NCBI GenBank assembly: GCA_014925825.1
Contig: JACGCK010000176.1
Location: 29,602-93,601, forward strand
Source: Pholiota molesta
Taxonomy: Eukaryota; Basidiomycota; Agaricomycetes; Agaricales; Strophariaceae
Direction: 5' to 3'
Length of the DNA: 64,000 nt
In this document: in pieces, positions 36,430 to 49,009 of the stretch
Position numbering within the stretch: position 1 is the first letter of the stretch
Layout of the letters: each line of letters opens with the position of its first letter
The notes under the pieces: model-generated
The model's input: the letters and a program-made list of their open reading frames with translations, nothing else
The model's database searches: none
What the model was told of the DNA's origin: nothing
Position numbers and translations under genes: made by a program

Positions 36430-36900
36430 ACCACGTAGCATAGATGGTGATTTATAAATCTCCCGGGCAGGGCAGAGGCGCGTGATCTGAGCAATGGGCA
36501 TTCCCTTGATGACCGGACCTGTGTCGATGACAACTCCCTGTGGTGGAATGATTGGGTGAGAGTGCATTGTGGGTAAGAATGGAGGCATACCACATACCGG
36601 CTGTTCTGGGCATAAGTCGACCGAAGATTCATGGTCATAGAGTCAGAACAATGGTTAAGTAGCGCGATGACGTATAGGAAAGTGGGTTAGTGCTACATAT
36701 CGAGGATATAGGGTCGAAGGGATGATCAAGTAGTGCATGCAGATTCAGACGTTGCTCTGATCTAGTGCAGCCAATCTTCAGCAGCGCGTGAGCGGTGATG
36801 GGGCGCGTAGAGCCTCTTGAAACCACATGCCGAGTATGGTAGATGGATGGGAATGAGGAAGGCGGACGGCGCCTTCTCTGGGTATGTGGCGCGGGGTGGT
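36430..36900 (+). pseudogene. R1/X unit 8, R1-like part only
   Basis: It matches 43380-43620, 49010-49330 and, inverted, 61600-61980. All share a run from GCATACCAC to the GAGAGCAATGGTTA-type segment and CTTCAGCAGCGCGTGAG (about 36777). The 49010 and 61600 copies contain a CTTGAAGACTG..CCTCCACTGGTGG stretch that aligns with the LEDWQ..EPPL segment of other R1 copies. This group is therefore a diverged R1 branch. Confidence 0.4.
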
Positions 36901-37049
36901 GGATGTTGGGTTGACGATATCTATACGGCAACCGAGCTTGCATAAATTATAAAATATTCTTTAGTATTCCAAAAAAGCGTGTATATTCTGAACGCGTCTT
37001 TTAAAACTGTCCTTCAGACCATGCAGTACAGCATATATCATCCAAGTCT

Positions 37050-39250
37050 GAATGGTCAGGCATCGAACACGATACACGAGGATCGATAGGATCAATACAG
37101 TGGTCACGATCCGACAAGAGGGGGCCGACGCCGCGATCTCAATTGGAACACCTTATCTGCCAGCAAAGCTAGCAAAGTGCATAGCTCCGACAACGTCGCC
37201 GAGAATAAATATTCTCAGTCGACACTCAGGCAAAGGTAAGATGATGGTCGACCTCCTCTTGTAAGAATCATCTCACGATTGGTTATGTTCGAAGACACCC
37301 GTAGCATGAACTGACTAGAAAGAATGGGAGGAAGGGCGCGAAAGATAGAACGAAGGATATCGGGCTGCTCACAGACATTCCCCATCGCGTACATCTGACA
37401 GACTTAGCGCTAGTGCGTTGATACAATCACCAGACGCACCAGGACTCTCATCTGGCGTGAGCTCTTAGTTTGCGCATTCTCCGAAGGTCAGAGACTCAGA
37501 GGTCGTCCATCAGACGAAAGATCTGTGCGCTATCTTGATGATTGGCAGCTGAGCGATCTATGTGAACCTGTACTAACGGATTCAGAGATGGGGTGGACTC
37601 ATTATTTTGGCTCCAAGATACGGCCATGTATGCAGGACCATGTACCACATACCAAGTGTCCCGACAGTGTTGTAGATCCGGGTCCTAGGGTGAAGGAATG
37701 CTTCAGGAGCCGAGCAGACGTCGATGATCTAGTGCAGCTGAAGTTAAGCAGCTCGCGAGCGGAGGTGGACCACGTGCAGCTCAGAGACCATACGAATATG
37801 GTGGATGGACGGGAATTAGGACGAAGTCGCCTTGGGTTTGTTGTAGATAACGGTGTAAGTTGGGTGGAAGCAAGTTGGAAGTGATCATGAAGAATCGGAT
37901 GACAAGTGAGAACGGTGGTCTCGGGCCGGATTCAGAGTCCGCGCGCAATTTGACCTGCGAGCTCGATACCAACCTATACAACCCTTCACCCTCATCCAGC
38001 AGACGTTCCATGTCTCCCAAGCCCTCTACTCCTTCATCTGATTCTGCCTATCCGAATCTGTGACATCGAAAATCGAATACTGAAGCGTTCGATCGCTGCG
38101 TAGTGGGCCACCAGACATGTAGGCACAGGTATGCCAGCTAACCCTATGCGCTGTCCATAACTTACGCGACCCCGCAGCTCGACCTTCCCTGACATCGGAA
38201 GCCCAGTCGAGTCGTACCCATGCCTACCAAAGCCATGTAACTAGCACACCATCATCCAATTGTGCCACCAGGGCTTTGTCCAGCGTATCACTGTTCGTTA
38301 GAGTACGCCTGCATCTCACCTCAACAGTGCGTCTTCCCTAACATTCCTCTCCACATTTTCCAGCTCACTCCGCCCACAACATAATCCAATCGATATTGCA
38401 TCGTCCTCATCTATCATAAAACATTCACCTCCGTGCGTGGGTCAGCTGCCTGCTCCATCAAGCATCCCGACACCACCGCCCACTCCATGCCACGCTCTGT
38501 CCATCGTGATGGGCGTCCTTAGCCCCAGCACAAACTTGTCGTCACAAACGTGCAACCGTCGATCGACATCCCCTTTAAGCTCGCCTGATTTGACCGATCC
38601 AAGGTTGTCTTACTCGACTCATGGGGCCATCCGGCGGAACCGCTGTGGTATCTGCCTGGAGTTGTCAAATGGTTTAATATGTGAGTACGTATATGTGCTT
38701 TCGATGTTAAAGTGGTGTCCTGATTATCGTCGTAGCTCTGACTCCTAAGGCGCTGTTGCGCGTGCACTTACTCTGACCTGAGCACTCGTCCGAGTTTCAA
38801 GGTATGTTTCCCTTCAGTTGCAGATCTGACCTGTATATCTGTATGTTCATCTTCTGTTCGCAGGTTCTTTGGTTTGAAGCGCGTGCGGTATAGTTCGAAA
38901 GCCCGGGCCCCTGTACGACGAGAGCGAGGAACTCGTTCTGTATGTGCCGCTTGCCGTTAGTGTTCAATCACTCTCCCCTCGTCCACTCTTTGCTATAAAT
39001 TTTCCTTCTTTTTGTTTTATTTTCTCTTTTGCATTGCGCATGAGTTACAAGAGCACCCCTGCGGATCTCTGCTTTTATCTCCCTGAGAGCGTTTCGGCTG
39101 CTAATACTGCGAAATACGATCCCATTCTCCAGCGTTTCTGTGTATGCACCTTCTCGATATCCCCCTTCGCATTCTTCTCCTTCCATACTACATACCATCT
39201 CTGCCCGTCCCATCCCCGCGCCGAATATATGAACTACTTTACTCCACCGC
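37050..39250 (+). pseudogene. R1/X unit 9 with 3' portion
   Basis: R1 starts near 37050 (frame with IAPTTSPRINILSRHSGK). It continues through YLDDWQLSDLCEPVL at about 37525 and AAGCAGCTCGCGAG at about 37745. GGGCCGGATTCAGAGTCCG is at about 37924. X follows. About 38680-39250 is homologous to 33790-34255, the X 3' portion. Frames are broken throughout. Confidence 0.45.
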
Positions 39251-39821
39251 TAGGAACACTGTCTACGAAGTGCTTCGCCGCGACGGAGTTCAGTTTCTCG
39301 CTGTTCCCGTGGCCTCAAACTTTGGTACTGGAGGTCGACGGAGCTGGACATCTGTAGAGCTCAGCAGGGCCAGATATCGAACGGATTGGAGTTGAAACGT
39401 CGTTAAGTTGTCGCGAATCCAAACGCAATCGAAGGCATGGCATGACCGAGCGCTGACAAGCGTGCGTGTGGGAAATGAATCATTGGCGAAAGCCGCTGTG
39501 CATGACGCAACCAGAAAATATCGAGCCACTCACGGTATACCCCTTACCCTTTACTTTAAGCCTGAGCTTTAAGTCTGGTGTCTATATACCATACTCTAAA
39601 TCAATTGACAATAGATATAGCACTGATGAACACGGTGTGCTAATGCGATAAGCCAACAGGCGACGCAAAAGCGACGTATGGAAGCCGACCCAATTCTTGA
39701 CGGCCGAGGTCGGGGCCTCATAAGCAAGCGTGTGAAGTTTTGCCAACGCGAACATCTCGATTTTCTCAAGATTTTCTTAACGTGTGAAGTCCATGACTTC
39801 GACGCATCTGCTCCTTCCAGA
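39251..39821 (+). other. spacer and 5' flank of F-box copy F
   Basis: The stretch at 39459-39474 carries an orphan AAGCGTGCGTGTGGGAAA motif, perhaps left from a lost F-box copy. A second, shorter one (39726-39737) is 85 bp before the copy F start. No gene was seen. Confidence 0.4.
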
Positions 39822-41703
39822 ATGGCGAGCAACTTCAGTGATATGCCACAAGAGCTGTATATTGAGATCCTTGCCAACCTCGATGCAATTTCGCTGATCC
39901 GCTGTGCGATGGTAAGGCAATGCATCCCATTGGTCTCAGGATGAAACTAAATCTGCAGGATACCAACAGACGTCGAAATCTGTCTACTGCGCCCTCAAAA
40001 GCTCCTCATTATTAGTGTATACTATTCAATTGCACTTGGATGGCCTCAAAGACAGTGGAACGTCAACCACCTACCCAGATCTGATCGAATCCCTTGTACG
40101 GAGACGTCAGGCCTGGTTGTCGCCAGAGATGACAGAGCCTCTTATTCACCGTACGCTACATGATTGTGGAGCATGCGAGCTTGTCGGAGGTGCATTCACT
40201 AATAGCAACACGACCGCGGAGTGCCTCGAAGTTATATGGGCTCCGATTTCCAACGGTGACCAAGGGCGTACGCTCCATAGACCCTCGATTGGGATCTCAG
40301 TTCGGGACTTGACCATAGACCCGACCCAGGATTTAATAATCTTACTAGAGGACAACGGAATGTGAGTGCCAGAGTGTCACCGGTGTGTAGTCTCAAGTTT
40401 CAACATTTTTATAGGGTAGCACCGATGACCAACGTCCGTATCTATCCCATCCACATTCGTACCATCTCTACGAACGCAATACATCCACTAGCGCAGCAAA
40501 GCCCCTTGCAATTATTTACTGCCCATCCGGTTACGGAAGAAATACATGGAACCGCTATCGACACCGCCACTCTACAAATCGCACGCAATACCGTGGCGCT
40601 TTACTTTCTCAGTTCCACGCATAAGCCGCGAGTACTGATATTCGACTGGACTACATCGGAACTCATATTGGTATGCCCAAATTTATGCCGTTTTGATCTA
40701 TCTCATAAATTACATAGGATAGTATTATTTCTTTTGAACCCATTTTTAGGTTTTTGAAATATGACTTCGGCCTGCTGGATCCCACATACTGCTTTGTAAC
40801 TTGTCCGTCAATGGATCGATTCGGCTCTACCAACTTGTACGATCCCACGCAGCCGCTGCCCCAGCAATTCACCTCGCTACGCTGCACCTTCCACCAACCT
40901 CCGATGGCAATTTTGTCCGCGGGATATCCTGCCACGCCGGGCCCATCGAAGCCAATCCACTCCAGCATGCATCATTTACGATACAAAACGATAATGACCG
41001 CTTACACGTGTTTAAAGTTGTATATGACCACTATTACGCGCGCCAGAATGGCGTGCCCACCATTCTTTTCTACTTATTCCTGCACCAGCGTGTACTTGCA
41101 AAGTATGCGCACCGCGCGCTCACGCTCGAGAAGCCCCTGGATGTATTGTGGGAGGAATGGGGCCCACTGAACGCGATGCTTACCCGGCCCCATACGGACT
41201 ACGACCCGAACTTCATAAGGTTCTTATTCTCTGCTCCTTTGCGCAATGACTATCTTCACATCTCTTCATCGCAGATTCGTTCATGGACAACGCTGCGTTT
41301 TTCCAGGAGGTATCATCGGCGATGATAGTCCTACGTCAGGTCCAGATTCCCACTATGTGGAAATACTTGATTTTTCTTTCGCAGCCGTGCTGTCCGCTAA
41401 GGGCATGCTGCCCATGCTTCCCCCGACTCCAAACGGCAAGTCTGGGACCTTGGTGCTATCGAGCATCATTCGCACAAAGGATTTCCCATTCTTTCTTAAT
41501 GACGTGGAGACCCACCTTCCGTGCGTAATCACGACGCTGGCGCTCAAGCAGCCATATGACGCCTACATGATTCATGCCGACGGCATCATTGGCGTAAATG
41601 TACGTTCACTCGCCTGATCTGTTTGCGCTTCAGTCGTTGACTTTCCTCTTTGTAGATAAATCGTGATGAGGATAATTTCCTCTTACATATGTACACCATC
41701 TAG
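39822..41703 (+). pseudogene. F-box protein, copy F, one frameshift
   Basis: The exons are 39822-39911, 39970-40361, 40415-40670, 40718-41219, 41275-41599 and 41656-41703. Everything is family-like except exon 4. After FGLLDPTYCFVTCPS the alignment to copies B, D and I needs four extra bases (about 40806-40812), so the downstream GSIRLYQLVRSHAA segment is in another frame. Exons 4 and 5 sum to 827 bases instead of a multiple of three. The remaining exons keep splice signals and the MYTI-TAG ending, so the loss looks recent. Close relatives are the copies at 8279 and 58351, with a shared GGIIGD motif after GQRCVFP. Confidence 0.78.
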
Positions 41704-41922
41704 CGGCTAGAAATTTGTTGGTTATTCATGTGTCAAATTCCAGTTTATTTATGTTCATCGCGACTCGCTATCTGCCAATGCGGAGGTAATTGCAAACTTG
41801 GTTCTCGAGCGTACATTAGTGTTTCCAATTTATTTTCAACCATCTCCCTTAACGTTCAGATGAATTAGAACGATAATGTTGGGGAAAATAGTAGATGAAA
41901 TTTGCCATAAGATTTGTGCATA
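41704..41922. other. intergenic stretch between convergent genes
   Basis: Copy F and the GNAT gene converge here. No gene or repeat was seen. Confidence 0.3.
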
Positions 41923-42992
41923 TTAATTCTTATGCCGCAGCCGCATGTTGGCCTTCCCAGCGCAAGAAATAATCGGCCATGCCCCCGTCGGAGCGGGCAT
42001 CTCAACCTGATCCAACACTTTAAACCCGAGGCTCGTGTACCATTTCGCCTGCCGAAATAGTTAATCCATGAGCTCATGAATGACGAAGAACACACACGTA
42101 CATTTTTCTCATTCTGCGTCGCTAGTGCCGCGATCTTGCCCTCCTTGGCAGCCTGCATTTCAGGTGGGTTAGTCCATGGGTGAGGCACGATGAGGTGGTG
42201 GCTAACAGACCCTTTGGCACACGGCTGTGACCATGGCGCTTCCGTAACCCTTCCGTTGGTGGATGGGGTCTGTTGCGATGAGGTTCGCAAACCAGCCGTC
42301 GACGTACTGAAAATGTCTTCAGTTGTAACGTATATAGTATATAGTATACAGATATATTTACCTTTGGTCCTAGAAGTGCGTCGACTTTATCCTCGTGGTT
42401 GGATTGGTACTGATATAAACGACGTATGAGGCTCCTGTACCGGTAGATGCACTTTCCCGAGTGAGAGACATACCACGACTTCCCACCATTCCCGCGCCTG
42501 CGGGGTAAGCGCGCTGTAGAAATCCATCCAGCCTTCCTTCATCTGGGACTCGCTACGCCCCAGTGAGTACGATATTGATACTTACAGGAGGCATATACAC
42601 TCGGCTCACTTACGTGGTAAGCGCTTTCTGTCCGGGTCCGAACCACATCCCAACGGAGAGAATATCAGAGTCTGATCCATCCGAGTCGCTCACGACATAG
42701 ATGGAGCCCCCGACTGCCGTTGCGCGCGTCATGGCGCGGAAGAAGGATTCTCTGAGGGTTTCGTTGCCCCCCGTCATAGAATCCACTGCCGGATCTACTC
42801 CAATAATGAGTGAAAATGCATGAGACCACGTGTATTGGATGAACGATCACCGCCATGCATGGCACGGAGTAGGACGCCGACTGCGGCGTTTATTTGGAGG
42901 TCTAGTGGGTTGTGTTGTGGTTATTAGTACGGGAACGGCATGAGAATCGTCATACCTGTAGGGTGTTCGAGGACGCGTACGGTGGGAGCCAT
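41923..42992 (-). CDS. GNAT-family N-acetyltransferase
   Basis: It is predicted to move an acetyl group from acetyl-CoA to an amine; the substrate is unknown. Minus-strand exons are 42992-42956, 42901-42851, 42794-42614, 42552-42474, 42409-42362, 42306-42211, 42152-42102 and 42048-41923. These give 222 residues with all phases consistent. Introns are 52-63 nt with normal ends. The acetyl-CoA loop is visible as IHQRKGYGSAMV (QRKGYG fits Q/R-x-x-G-x-G/A). It is followed by LATQNEKNAKWYTSLGF, the usual beta/alpha segment before the C-terminal strand. The N-terminal part has the fungal pattern ILSVGMWFGPGQ. No signal peptide was seen, so the protein is probably cytosolic. An inverted, broken copy lies at 62815-63523 with its flank, so a segment was duplicated and inverted. 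Confidence 0.85.
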
Positions 42993-43379
42993 AGTTGTGT
43001 TCGAATGCTGATGTACAAGGAGAGGGGTGCTCTATAATGTACCCATCGCTTTATATCTCTTTGTTTGATTCTGATGCTAAATTGGTTCAGCATAGAAATA
43101 CTGAGCTATAAGTCAGTGGATAAGGGACGACGTCGCGAAGTTGATCTCCGGGCTCTCGAGAAGCTATGGTGATCGCAGAATTGGAAATCTACATGTGCTC
43201 CTTCACCCAGTCAGAAGAAGGCAGATCGTCTACGTGAGAGAGATAGAGACGTATGCGACCCATGCCGGTCCAGCGTGCACAAATTAATTATCTTTAGAAC
43301 TTCAAGTGGGCGCTCCGCCATATCTGTGTGTTTTATGACGCGCCCACCCATCCAAACATGAGCACATTTTTTGTGCAGC
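42993..43379. repeat. GNAT upstream flank, duplicated in inverse orientation
   Basis: This stretch aligns, reversed, with about 62440-62814. Shared landmarks are GTCAGTGGATAAGGG.CGACGTCGCGAAGTTGATC, GTGGGCGCTCCGCCATATCTGTG and the CCCACCCATCCAAACAT segment. The duplicated block therefore covers the gene and about 0.4 kb or more upstream. Confidence 0.7.
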
Positions 43380-45380
43380 AGACCTCCACGCCTGTCATCC
43401 GGGGGGTACTTAACCGCGAGCGCTCCTGGGTGCGGGTGCTTTCTTGAAGACTGTGCGCTATGTCGACGCCACTGGTTACAGGAATGCAGTTGAGAGTGAG
43501 ATGTGGGCGAAAGGAGGCGTACCACGCACCGACTGGTCTGAGAGACTGAGCTTAAATGGATCGAAGATCTGAGGGATTATAGAGAGCAATGGTTAGGTCG
43601 CGCTTGGGTCGCGCGACGTTGGCGCGACGATGCATGGGAAGGTGGGAAGAGAATGCATCGGGCCGGATTCAGAGTCCGCGCGCAATGTTCGAATCTTCGA
43701 CGCTCATTCTCTTCAACCTCCAACATCCACAGCGCACACCCCGTTCTGCAATCCAGGGGAGTGATGCTGTAGTATTACTTCAACAGCTCTGTACTGGGGG
43801 CACCAGATTATGCTGAAAAAAGTAAGCTATCTAACCTCCTTTACCGTCTACGACTACGACTAACATGCCTCCCAGCTAAGTTGACGACGTCTTCTGATAT
43901 CACCATCCCACTCGAGTTGCGTCCACACCTACCGATGTCAATTGCGCTGGCACATCCTCACCTTGTCCGAGCTCAGCACCCAGCACTCATCCAGCAAATG
44001 ACAATGTGCCTACGTGGCCTTATCCTGCGCACGCGTGCTGCCACTACGCCTGTAGCTCACATCCCCAGTGCGTTCAACCCAAATACTCTTGTCCTTATTT
44101 CCAGCTCACTCCATCCATAGGGTACCGTGATCGACATGGTAGTGCTCTGCTCCTCTATGATTGGGTGCCCTCTGCACGCGTGCCCGCGGTCTGCTCACAA
44201 CCTCCTCCTCGAACAAGCAGCGCAACGCCATCGACGCGACTTCAGGCCATACAGGATCTGCTGCGCCCCATCCATCGCTATAGGCGGCCCACCTCTTCCT
44301 CGCATGAACCTGACTGTGCCAAAATCCGAACCCCATCGACGTCTCCTTCCCCGCCTGGTCTGGTCCAATCAACATCGTCTCGCTCGCGCTGCGGTGGCAC
44401 GTCATACTCAATTTCAGTTCCATGGAGGTTCGGAGGCGCACGAATTGAACGAGTAGCCGATGCAGCGCGGCCGCGGAATCTGGTGATGGGACGGTGGTGA
44501 TGAAAAGGCGACTTGTGAGGCACGTGGATCACACGAAGAGCAATACGGATCCTGGTGTGGACTGGACATACATCGCGTCTCTTCCTCATTGGCTGCAAAC
44601 CGACTGATCTCTCAAGCCAGCAACAAAGCAAGCAGGTGAGCCATATCATCCTATCCCACCGTCAATAACTAACACACCTCCTCAGCTCGATGCCTTCGCC
44701 GACATCGCCAGCCCACTCAAGTCGTGCGCATACCGACCGAAGGTGACCTGTCGGTCATCGCCTACGCAGTGCGTTCTTCCATGAAGGTTCTGTCCATTCA
44801 TTTCTCCTGCTCACTCCGTCCACAGCCAAGCCCGATCACTGTGGCACCGCCCTCGCTCCTATACAACGGAGCGTCTCCGCCACCCCCTTCGCGTGTACGC
44901 GTTGTCTGCTCCATCGAGCATCGCACCGCCGTCTGCACCCTCCAGTATCTCACACATTCTAGCCGTGGCGACAGGCGGGCTTATCTCCTCGCACAAACCT
45001 GACTTCGCCAATGCCCGAGCTCGTCGACAGCCTCTTCGGCCATGACTGGTCGCTCGGATCCAAGATCGTCTCCCTCGACACGTGGGGCTCTCTCGTGTCC
45101 AGTATCCTCCTGACCCAGGCAATATTTGCAGGCCCGCGAGCTGGACGAACGCGCCGCGGCCGGGGACGGGATGGGGCCGGCGGCGAAGAAGCGCCGGCGG
45201 GTGAAGACTGCGGGTGGAAGAGAGCCTTACAAATCAGGAAGCGTAGGACGGGGTGTGCCGTGGGGTGTATAATTTTGTTTTCGGTATCTAGGTGCGTTAT
45301 CAGGCGGTGTTCGCGTCGTGGTCGATATCAGGAAGGAGGGCTGCCGACTGGGCGACGTCACAGGTGATTCATTCGGTTGC
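43380..45380 (+). pseudogene. R1/X unit 10 with two X parts
   Basis: A diverged R1 part (about 43380-43620) has the CTTGAAGACTGTGCGCTATGTCGAC run. GGGCCGGATTCAGAGTCCG is at about 43661. The first X runs to about 44530 and the second X from about 44690 to 45380, with KIVSLDTWGSLVSS readable near 45065-45105. Frames are broken. The following flank (45414-45482) aligns with 51452-51526, so this unit plus copy G is a duplicate of the unit at 49010 plus copy H. Confidence 0.45.
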
Positions 45381-45643
45381 AAATCTTTCACGCTACGAGG
45401 TAGTAGGGGTGTAGCGATGTATGTTTAAACAAGGCGCGTGTTGGGCGAAAATTTCAAGGATAAATCGACGACAATATGGGATATCCTCATGAGCTCCAGT
45501 TTTAAAGTTTGCTAAGCACGAGAAGCGTGTGTGTGGGAATGATATCAATTTTACAATGAAAAACACGAATGGCCTTGTGAGATCGGCGTCCACAGTCTAC
45601 AACTTCAAGCCTGGACCATCCACTTCATCAAATCACTTCCGAA
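45381..45643 (+). promoter_or_regulatory. 5' flank of F-box copy G
   Basis: AAGCGTGTGTGTGGGAA at 45523-45539 is identical to the motif upstream of copy A and is 105 bp before the ATG. The rest aligns with the flanks of copies A and H. Confidence 0.45.
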
Positions 45644-47631
45644 ATGGCGAACGATTTCTGCGATTTACCGCAAGAGCTACATATTCAGATCCTTTCCAAC
45701 CTCGACGCTGTTTCGCTCATCCGCTGTGCGACGGTGAGATTGTGTACGTCGCTTTGATCACTGTGAAAGAGGCTAAAACCAGAGGATCGCACAGACGTGT
45801 ACGTCCATCTACAACACGCTCAAAGGATCCTCTCTGTTGGCGTATACTATTCAGCTGCACCTGGATGGTCTCAAAGACGGCGGAACATCACTAAGCCACA
45901 CAGAACGCATCGAGTGCATTATGCGCCGACGTCGGGCGTGGCTGGCACTCGAGACGAAAGGGCCTCTTACTGTGCGGACGCAGCCTGATTGTGATGTATT
46001 CGAGCTCGCCGGAGGCGCTTTCGCTACTGCGAGCGGCGAGACGGACCACTTTGAAATTGTATGGTTACCTACCGCGAGCGATGCCACTAAACGCACGATT
46101 CGAAGACCCCTGAATCGAAGACCCCTGGATGAAAATCTCTTAGAAGGGCAGTTCACTACAGATCCGACACAGGATTTGATAGTGTTCTTAGAGGACGACG
46201 GGACGTGAGTACCTGTGTATTATCTTGTAGTTCGGCAACCTTGAGGTTAACCATTCGTAGCCCACCATCAACGACCGACACGCGTATCGTCCGCATTCAC
46301 ATTCGTGCTATATCTACGAATACTATCCATCCGCTGGCGCAGCAAAGCCCCTTGCAGTTTACGGTTGTTCCGGAATATGACGATGCAAATACTTACACCA
46401 TTGCTGTTCTACAAATTGCGTACAGCGTCGTTGCCGTTCATTTCCACTATGCTGGAGGGAAAGCGCGAGCGTTGGTATGGGACTGGACTACATCGGATCT
46501 GATGCTGGTGCGTCCAAATTTTATGCTACTTTCTAATATATCTCACATTATTCATATAGGATACCTTTACATCCTTTGATCACTGTCTCCGTTCTTTTGC
46601 TTATGACTTCGGCCTTCTCGATTCCACTTATTTCTTTATTGTGACGGGGGACAACTCCGGAGCAATCCAGCTATACAAGCTTGTACGATCCCACGCGGCG
46701 GCTACCCAGGCAGTCCACCTCGCTACACTCCATCTTCCACATACCTCCCCTGGCGTCACCATCCGCGGAATTGTCAGCCATGCTGGCCCAATTGAGGCAA
46801 ACCCCCTCCCGCATACACCGTTCACGGTACACGACGATCACCGCCTACACATGTTGACCGTGCAGTACACACACCCGATGGATCGAGTTCATTATGTGAA
46901 CGTGTTCCTGCACCAGCGCGTGCTCCTAAAGTACGCGTACGCGCGCCATACGCGTGCGGCCCAGGAGCATGCGCCGCTGGATATCCCCTGGGCGGAATGG
47001 GGCCCGCCGAACACGCGAGTGGCCCGTACTTTCCCTCCGCATTATGGGCCGCACTGGCGAAGGTGGGTTGGGTCGCACTGGCGCAGGTGGATATACCCAC
47101 TTTTTGGATGTTGCGGATATTCGCAGTGCTCACATTCCGTATTTCGCGTGCAGATGTGTCTACGGCCAACGTGCCGTTTTGACGGACTACACGACAGAGC
47201 CCCCCCACGCCGTCGAGCTCTTTGATTTCTCCCTGGCAGCGGTGCTGTCCGCCAAGGGCATTCTGGATGCCCCTTCAACCGCGGCCGCAAAAGGGCACCC
47301 TGGGCGCTTGTTGCCGTCCAGTACGATCCGCGCGGAGGAGGACGTGCCGCTCTTTCTTGATGACGTCGAGACGCATCTTCCATGCGTGCGATCAACGCTG
47401 GACCTCGAGGGGATCTGCATAGCCTACATGCTCTACGCGGATGGGATTATCGGTGTAAATGTACGTCCACCACATTTTTTGCTTGGGAATATCCATGCAA
47501 ATAGGTTTCGAGTTGCGCATTTGGGTGTTTTCTTTGACTTTACCTCATGATTTTTGTGTTTGCATCGTTGACTTTCTTCGTTATAGGACGATCGCGAGAG
47601 CAGATTTGTCTTGACTATTTATCCTGTCTAA
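45644..47631 (+). CDS. F-box protein, copy G, intact
   Basis: Exons 45644-45733, 45795-46204, 46261-46507, 46560-47062 (or 47086), 47154-47460 and 47587-47631 encode 533 residues (541 with the later donor). The F-box is LPQELHIQILSNLDAVSLIRC. Exon 2 has the DENLLEGQF insert shared with copy A. The rest keeps FGLLDSTYFF, YKLVRSHAAATQAVHLATL, AEWGPPNTR, FDFSLAAVLSAKG and AYMLYADGIIGVNV. The exon 4 donor is duplicated: GGCGAAG/GTGG and, 24 bases later, GGCGCAG/GTGG. Both are in frame, so two isoforms differing by eight residues are possible. Its sister is copy H. A remnant of the secreted-protein gene follows. Confidence 0.88.
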
Positions 47632-47689
47632 CCTCCAATAGTTTGTTGGTGCCGGTGATCCTGTTCAGTAATGTTATATTCATACTTCT

Positions 47690-47870
47690 ATGGCGCGCTT
47701 TTTGAGGCGCTACGTCGAGGATGCGATCTATGTAGAAAGGAAAGGACTTGTCGAGATATTCGTCACAAGGCTCACCGAACACAATGTAGCCAACGGGAGA
47801 AACCATGTCGTCAAGAAAGTGTTTCGAGATCAAAGTGGCTAATTAGACATTACTGGCGATCTTATTCTCG
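47690..47870 (+). pseudogene. remnant of the secreted-protein gene
   Basis: About 47765-47822 aligns with the last 60 bases of the gene at 55371 (GTCACAAGGCTCACCGA, ACACAATGTAGCCAACGGGA, GTCGTCAAG). The following GCGATCTTATTCTCGT also matches the flank at about 55995. Nothing of the 5' half is recognisable. Confidence 0.65.
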
Positions 47871-48249
47871 TTTTGTATATAAGTATTCGCATCCTCTATA
47901 ATAATCTGGAATACTATCCGCATGTTACAACTCAAAGTGCAAATATAGCTTCAATGTTGGTAGCAGACACATTGAATCAATCTCATAGGTGAGAGTCTAG
48001 TAGAAAGCACTCGCGATTAGACACAAACGAAAAGGAATATCAATGTGGTTGATATCGCCTGGAGAATCCACTCGGCATTCATAGCCTGTATATACCTCAC
48101 TTGCAATGCAGGAAACGTAGAAATAGAATATCAGATGTCGAATTCACATTCCAAATTTCCTGCTTCATGTAACGGCCAAAGCAAATGATTATAACATCTT
48201 AAATCGATGTAAAGCAAGGCTACATAGAACGTAATTCGACCAGATTCGA
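47871..48249. other. AT-rich spacer
   Basis: No gene, repeat or RNA was recognised in this stretch. Confidence 0.3.
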
Positions 48250-48890
48250 CCATGTGCTACCTGAGCCGAAACTATCCGAAACTCAGCTATTTATCTCGAG
48301 AAACGGTCGAGACTCTGTTGCATCAGGCGTTGACACCTCGCCTTCTGGCCTCATCGAGTGCCGCCCCCATCTACCAAAGCCGTGTTCGCTGGCACACCCT
48401 AAATGCCGCCGACCGCGTCCACCTGGCTGTGACTCCATGGTGCCTGCAGTCCACGAACAGTGCGTCTTTCCCTGGAATTCATTGCCGGCGGAGCATGCTG
48501 ACACGGACGCGCAGGTCGAGGCGTATTCCTGCATCGTCTGTGTGCAGCGGCGCGTCGCGGGGCTCGCGCGCGGAGGCCGCGCCCGCGGTCAGTGTCGGCA
48601 CGATGTAGGGCGCGGCGGGCGCGGAGTTTCAGGCGGGCGCGAAGGATCTGATCATCGGCGCGGCGGTCGCGGGGGAGGGCCTCGACGTCCAGGCGTGCGG
48701 GGGCGCTGTGTGTGTGCTGGGACCTGCCGCCGAGCACTTCGAGCTGGTCGCAGAGCAGGAGCCGCGGAAGGAAGAGGAGGAGCATGTTGGCGATGATGTT
48801 TGAGGAGGGGAGTGGGGCGAGGACGTGGAGAAGTGGGTCGGGCTGGAGATGTGGATGCGCGACGCGTAATACTGATCCGAATCGGGACTG
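48250..48890 (+). pseudogene. X fragment (unit 11)
   Basis: GAAACGGTCGAGACT..TTG.ATCA..GGCGTTGACA at 48300 also occurs near 54970. It is followed by an X-like CATCTACC.AAAGCCGTG..TCGCTGGCACA landmark and GC-rich X sequence. There is no conserved GGGCCGG block, and frames are broken. Confidence 0.35.
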
Positions 48891-49009
48891 GTTATTGGAG
48901 GAGGAGGAGGACGAACCTTTTCCCATCCTTTCCTTCGCCTCTGACGCCAATGGATTCTTCCATATCACCTATCGCCAACCACGCACCATGACGATAGACC
49001 TCTGCGTCA

